Below are positions 7,013 to 12,534 of a DNA stretch of 12,534 nt, in pieces. The position numbers were made by a program, and so were the translations under genes. The notes below the pieces were generated by a model. The model searched no databases. It was not told where the DNA came from and saw nothing but the letters and a program-made list of their open reading frames with translations. The stretch comes from an uncultured Moraxella sp. (GTDB lineage Bacteria > Pseudomonadota > Gammaproteobacteria > Pseudomonadales > Moraxellaceae). Where the stretch lies: NCBI GenBank assembly GCA_927911235.1, contig CAKMOY010000147.1, positions 1 through 12,534 on the forward strand, written 5' to 3'. Position 1 is the first letter of the stretch, and each line of letters begins with the position of its first letter.

Positions 7013-7018
7013 AAACTA

Positions 7019-7046
7019 GTATTAAACAAAAAAAAATATTTTGCAA
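7019..7046 (-). promoter_or_regulatory. Candidate symporter promoter
   Basis: On the minus strand TTGCAA (7046-7041) and TAATAC (7024-7019) are separated by 16 bp. The -35 matches consensus at four of six positions; the -10 is weaker. The leader would be about 75 nt, ending in the strong GGAGG of the symporter gene. Confidence 0.4.
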
Positions 7047-7111
7047 TCATTTTTTTTTGAAAAATCACAAAAATAAATGTAAAAGTGATAACTATTTTTT
7101 TTATGAATATA

Positions 7112-7182
7112 GTGTTTTTTAAAGCATTTGGTTCAATGTGTGTAGCATTTCATATCGTTAGTTTGGCTTATTTAAAAAACAC
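7112..7182. repeat. Widely spaced perfect 12-bp inverted repeat
   Basis: GTGTTTTTTAAA (7112-7123) is the exact reverse complement of TTTAAAAAACAC (7171-7182), separated by 47 bp. The element fills the divergent intergenic region between the symporter (-) and the CoA hydrolase gene (+). The spacer carries GCATTT twice (7124-7129, 7145-7150). I see no gene inside. Confidence 0.6.
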
Positions 7183-7252
7183 GCTTTTTTAGATAAAAAT
7201 TTGAGTTATGATATTTAGCTTATCAGACAGACAATAAAGGATAAAAAACCAC

Positions 7253-8451
7253 ATGATATCAGCGAATACAACCAAAAATCAGCTTGTCAATTATGATGAT
7301 ACAGACTTTGATAAAGTATTATTTGAAAAATTATCCACAAAAGACGGCAAAATATTGGGCGTGATTACCCTAAACGAACCTAAAGCCTTAAATTCTGCCA
7401 GTCTTGAGATGTGTCAAGCCATTTTCCAAACCTTAAAACAATGGCAAAACGATAGCCAAATTGTCGCCGTATTTTTACAAAGCACAGGCGAAAAGGCATT
7501 TTGTGCAGGTGGCAATATCCGAAAACTGTACGAAGCCATGATAACTCAGCCGATTATCGTCGATAATGCGAGCATTATCATGGACGAGCCAAATTATTTT
7601 ACCACTTTTTTCGCCATGAATATCAGCTTAATCACTACATGGCGACTTATCCAAAGCCGATTATCGCTTGGGCGACTGGCATTGTGATGGGCGGTGGCTT
7701 GGGTTTGGTGGCGACTTGTAGTCATCGTATCGTTACCGAAACGACACGCTTTGCTATGCCAGAAATCAACATTGGTTTATTTCCTGATGCGACAGGCAGT
7801 TGGTTTTTACAAAAAATGCCCGCCCAAGTTGGCTTGTTTTTTGGTTTGACAGGGGCAAATGGCAATGCCAAAGACGCATTGTTGTTAAATTTAGCCGAAT
7901 TTGCCATGAAAAGTGAAGACAGACAAAACGCCATTGACAGCTTGTTAAATGCCGATTGGCACAGCCAAAAAACCGCTCATGCCATTGTCAGCCACGCCTT
8001 GAGCCAACTGCACACGCTCACACATTTAGCCGATAGCAAAGTTATCAAGCATTGGCAAACCATTCAAACTATCGTCAATCAAGGTGATATGTTAGACATT
8101 GATAAGGCGTTAAAAAATCCAGCGTTGCGGCAACAATTTGCTGATGACGACTGGTTTACCCAAGCAATTGACACTTATGAGTATGGCTGTCCTGTTACCG
8201 CACATTTGACCTATGAATTTTTTGTCAAAGCAAAAATGCTGTCGCTTGCCGAGATTTTGCAATTAGAATTTAACGTGGCGGTGCATTGCTGTTATTATGC
8301 CGATTTTCGTGAAGGAGTGCGAGCGTTAATTGTGGACAAAGACAAAAAGCCGAACTGGAGTAGGGCTGTTGAGAATTGCGATAAAAGCTATATTTTATCG
8401 CATTTTGAGCCGATTATGTTGCAAGGCAAAGCATTGCAGTTAAGTTTATAA
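7253..8451 (+). pseudogene. 3-hydroxyisobutyryl-CoA hydrolase / enoyl-CoA hydratase family, frameshifted
   Basis: A crotonase-fold enzyme of the ECH_2/HIBCH type, which releases 3-hydroxyisobutyrate from its CoA thioester in valine breakdown. The first frame (7253-7687) covers the N-terminus, with VITLNEPKALNSAS and the oxyanion-hole loop EKAFCAGGNIRKLYE (residues 80-94). The second frame, to TAA 8451, carries GIVMGGGLGL (143-152), PEINIGLFPDATGSWFL with the family acids Glu171 and Asp179, and the C-terminal DFREGVRALIVDKDKKPNW typical of the hydrolase rather than plain hydratases. Restoring one C in the run 7614-7615 (GCCATG to GCCCATG) gives HEYQLNHYMATYPKPIIAW across the join and a 399-residue protein, a little long for the family. 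An AAAGG (7236-7240) precedes ATG 7253 with rather long spacing. It converges on tgt with 13 bp between stops and no clear terminator. Confidence 0.82.
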
Positions 8452-8464
8452 ATACAAGTTTTAG

Positions 8465-9642
<1,178 letters not shown>

Positions 9643-9672
9643 GAAATTTTGCAAAAATTCATCAAACAAACA

Positions 9673-10427
9673 TCATTGCAAACTATAGCCCAAGCCACGA
9701 TGGGTAATGATTATCTCAACATGGGGCGAAATTTCGGCAATTTTTTGGCGTAAAGTTTTGATATGGCTGTCGATGGTGCGAGCTAGGCGATGTTCTGGAA
9801 AATCGCTGATATTGGCTAAAATCTGTTCACGGCTAAAAATATGATTGGGTCGTTCTATCAAAGTTAGCATGATTGACAGTTCAGTTTTACTTAATGGTAA
9901 AATATGATTATTTAATATTAATTGATAAATGGTATCTTGGTATTGCCAATGTCCGCACGCCAAATTTTTGTCAAAATCTTGACATAAATTGACAATTTTT
10001 TTATCCAAATGTTTATCTAATTCATTATTAATAGATTTTTGTTGGTAAATTTCTTCTCGGCGTAAAATTGCTTTGATACGAGCGATGATTTCTCTTGGAC
10101 TAAAAGGCTTGGTAATATAGTCATCCGCACCCATTTCTAGCCCAATGATTTTATCCAACTCATCATCACGAGCGGTCAAAAAAAGGATTGGCACATGATT
10201 ATGATATTCACCAAATCGCACTTTTTGGCAAAGGCTAAAACCATCACCATCAGGCAAACCCACGTCCATGATAATGGCTGATAATTGTTCGGTTTTTTGC
10301 AAAAAGGAACGACTTGATTGGCGGTTTCAAGCCATGTGGTTTGCCAATTTTCACGTTCTAAGGCAAATTGTAAGGTACTGGCAATCGCTGGGTCGTCTTC
10401 AATCAGTAAAATATGCGGTGCGTTCAT
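9673..10427 (-). pseudogene. creB: CreB-type OmpR-family response regulator, frameshifted
   Basis: A two-component response regulator: receiver domain, linker, winged-helix DNA-binding domain. MNAPHILLIEDDPAIASTLQ gives the acidic pair Asp11/Asp12. After PF the frame breaks. The next frame resumes LQKTEQLSAIIMDVGLPDGD with the phospho-acceptor Asp55, then LFLTARDD (Thr85) and LEMGADDYITKPFSPREI (Lys107). The C-terminus has LSKTELSIMLTLIERP, RTIDSHIKTLRQKI and THRGLGYSLQ, which are close to CreB in wording. One missing A in the forward run 10301-10305 explains the break; repaired, the protein has 251 residues. That is about 20 more than E. coli CreB, the extra lying in the inter-domain linker (about residues 118-151). 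It starts 13 bp after the mnmA stop and is probably cotranscribed with it. No creC sensor kinase follows; tgt does. Confidence 0.82.
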
Positions 10428-10440
10428 GTGCTTTAATCTT

Positions 10441-11619
<1,179 letters not shown>

Positions 11620-11635
11620 TTAAAATTTAAGAGCT

Positions 11636-11644
11636 ATTATAACA
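11636..11644 (-). promoter_or_regulatory. Extended -10 promoter element of mnmA
   Basis: The minus strand reads TGTTATAAT, 32 nt upstream of the mnmA ATG, preceded by AAAATTT as at tgt. It gives a leader of about 25 nt with only a weak AAGA before the start codon. It probably also drives the response regulator gene. Confidence 0.6.
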
Positions 11645-11659
11645 AATTTTGGCAAGGAT

Positions 11660-11731
11660 AACACCAAGTGGGTTTTGATAATGTTATGAACTTTTTGGTG
11701 TTTATGGCAACATCGCACCTGATAGTTGCCA
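11660..11731. repeat. Two adjacent hairpins after the right-edge gene
   Basis: AACACCAA (11660-11667) pairs with TTGGTGTT (11695-11702) across 27 nt. Immediately after, TGGCAAC (11705-11711) pairs with GTTGCCA (11725-11731), with ATC/GAT able to extend the second stem past one bulged A. They lie between the modular repeat gene (stop 11751, minus strand) and the mnmA promoter. No T-tract follows on either strand, so they are not classic terminators, but they are the only structure present to end or protect the repeat-gene transcript. Confidence 0.45.
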
Positions 11732-11750
11732 AATCACATTATTTAAGCCA

Positions 11751-12534
11751 CTACAAATATTTCAGTGGATTGCATGCCTGTATTTGTAACGGCTGTTTGT
11801 TTACCCAAAGACAGATATCCTTTTTTGCATAATCATTCATCACATTAATATCTACTTTGTCATTTGGCATATCCACTACGTCACAGCTAATCGCTTGGGA
11901 TTGGTTAGACGCTTTTTCAAACACTTGCGAATGTGTTGTACCAACCACCATACCACCACGATACACCCAGCCGTCTTTAGCACGATTGGTAATTTGCTCA
12001 CGCAGTTTCTCGATACTATTCAAATCAGGCTCGGTAGCGTATTGATAATTGACGTTAGAGCCGTCTTTTACATACAAATGTTGTGGATTAGGAATCATCA
12101 ACATGGTGAGATAACGCCAGCCGTTTTTGCCTGCTTCGTTGGCTTGGGTCAAAAAGTCGTCATTCATGCTGAAGGCTTGGTATTCATAAGTTTTTGGACT
12201 GCTGGTATTTTTCATGTACAAATCAAACAGTTTAAAATCGTTGTCATAACTTGGCGATTTAAACAAATAGCCTTGTTTTCCCATGTCATTGAGTACATTA
12301 ATGTCATTGGTATTTGCGTCCAACGCTTTATATTCAATGCCAACGGCGGTATTTGGCTTGTAGCTTAGCATACCTTCGGTCGTAGGTGTTACGATGGCAT
12401 AGCCTTGTTTGGCTCGGTCGTTGGCTTGTTGGATATATTGGTCTTTTGTTTGTGGCATTGCGTCCAGTTGGTATATGCCTGTTTGGGTTGCATTATTTGG
12501 ATTCGTTGTTGGATTCGTTGTTGGATTCGTTGTT
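11751..12534 (-). CDS. Protein of five DUF4177-like modules, 5' end beyond the window
   Basis: The frame is open from the right edge to TAG at 11751-11753, so the N-terminus is missing. An ATG at 12458 exists but lies inside the first module, so it is not the real start. The visible part begins with a (TTNP)n linker, then GIYQLDA and five copies of a 40-50-residue module. Counting from that internal Met, they end near residues 34, 83, 131, 182 and 235. Each copy runs: start strand (IEYKALD, YEYQAFS, NYQYATE), a helix with N/D, then GK-x-G-Y/W (KQGYLF, KNGWRYL, KDGWVYR), and a closing strand ending in K (LSYK, LYMK, LYVK, VFEK). This is the DUF4177 pattern (YEYKVV...GAEGWELV...FKR). The last copy is divergent, with three Cys (SCDVV, DICLWV, IQAC). 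The Thr/Asn/Pro linker suggests a lipoprotein or secreted protein tethered at the envelope, but no signal peptide can be seen. Function unknown. Confidence 0.8.
   Translation of the reverse strand, partial: TTNPTTNPTTNPNNATQTGIYQLDAMPQTKDQYIQQANDRAKQGYAIVTPTTEGMLSYKPNTAVGIEYKALDANTNDINVLNDMGKQGYLFKSPSYDNDFKLFDLYMKNTSSPKTYEYQAFSMNDDFLTQANEAGKNGWRYLTMLMIPNPQHLYVKDGSNVNYQYATEPDLNSIEKLREQITNRAKDGWVYRGGMVVGTTHSQVFEKASNQSQAISCDVVDMPNDKVDINVMNDYAKKDICLWVNKQPLQIQACNPLKYL
12499..12534. repeat. 12-bp in-frame tandem repeat, three copies to the edge
   Basis: GGATTCGTTGTT is repeated three times without a mismatch (12499-12510, 12511-12522, 12523-12534) and may continue outside. On the minus strand each unit encodes four residues (TTNP in rotation) of the linker ahead of the modular protein. 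Because 12 is a multiple of 3, copy-number changes would alter linker length without breaking the frame. Confidence 0.9.

Noticed and set aside
11895..12368. 157-codon open frame on the plus strand opposite the modular repeat gene
   Set aside because: The minus-strand protein shows clear internal repeats and a coherent frame to the edge, while the plus-strand reading has no ribosome binding site and no recognisable features.
12499..12534. Short regular repeats as a CRISPR array
   Set aside because: The units are 12 bp, directly adjacent with no spacers, and in frame within a protein gene.

Overview
The window looks like chromosomal DNA of a gammaproteobacterium of the family Moraxellaceae, most likely Moraxella or a close relative. 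The grounds are its AT-rich composition, its codon use, and a run of housekeeping proteins (SlyX, Uup, Tgt, MnmA, CreB-type regulator, AGCS symporter) with gammaproteobacterial character. This placement rests on recognition, not on a search. I see no phage, integron, CRISPR array, insertion sequence or RNA gene.

Layout. 1-1635: a secreted SIMPL-domain (DUF541) gene broken by a one-base deletion, then an intact Abhydrolase_2 carboxylesterase, closed by a bidirectional terminator. 1636-3875: slyX (-) and uup (+), divergent from a 52-bp intergenic region with overlapping promoters. Each has a one-base deletion that changes its C-terminus. 3876-4290: the fossil of a brnT-brnA toxin-antitoxin operon, with stops in the toxin and an internal deletion, followed by a terminator. 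4322-5405: a head-to-head fusion of a 5'-truncated doxX (-) and a 5'-truncated lysR (+), both also frameshifted, followed by another terminator. 5419-7252: an intact Na+:alanine/glycine symporter (-) with its promoter and a dyad operator candidate. 7253-8451: a 3-hydroxyisobutyryl-CoA hydrolase-type gene (+) with a one-base deletion. 8465-11644: tgt, a frameshifted creB-type response regulator and mnmA, all on the minus strand. 11751-12534: a minus-strand gene running off the right edge. It encodes five DUF4177-like modules in tandem behind a Thr/Asn/Pro linker that is itself a 12-bp DNA tandem repeat.

Function. Most intact genes are ordinary metabolism and tRNA modification (queuosine by Tgt, 2-thiouridine by MnmA). 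slyX, tgt and mnmA share an identical extended -10 element at nearly the same distance from their start codons. The middle of the window (3876-5405) is a genuine decay zone, where two small regulatory/defence modules have been partly deleted.

Reading caution. Five otherwise well-preserved genes (SIMPL, slyX, uup, the hydrolase, creB) each carry exactly one missing base, mostly in short homopolymers. That pattern suits sequencing or assembly error at least as well as real inactivation. brnTA and doxX/lysR carry multi-base losses and, in brnT, stop codons, and so are probably real pseudogenes. The least explained object is the modular repeat protein at the right edge.
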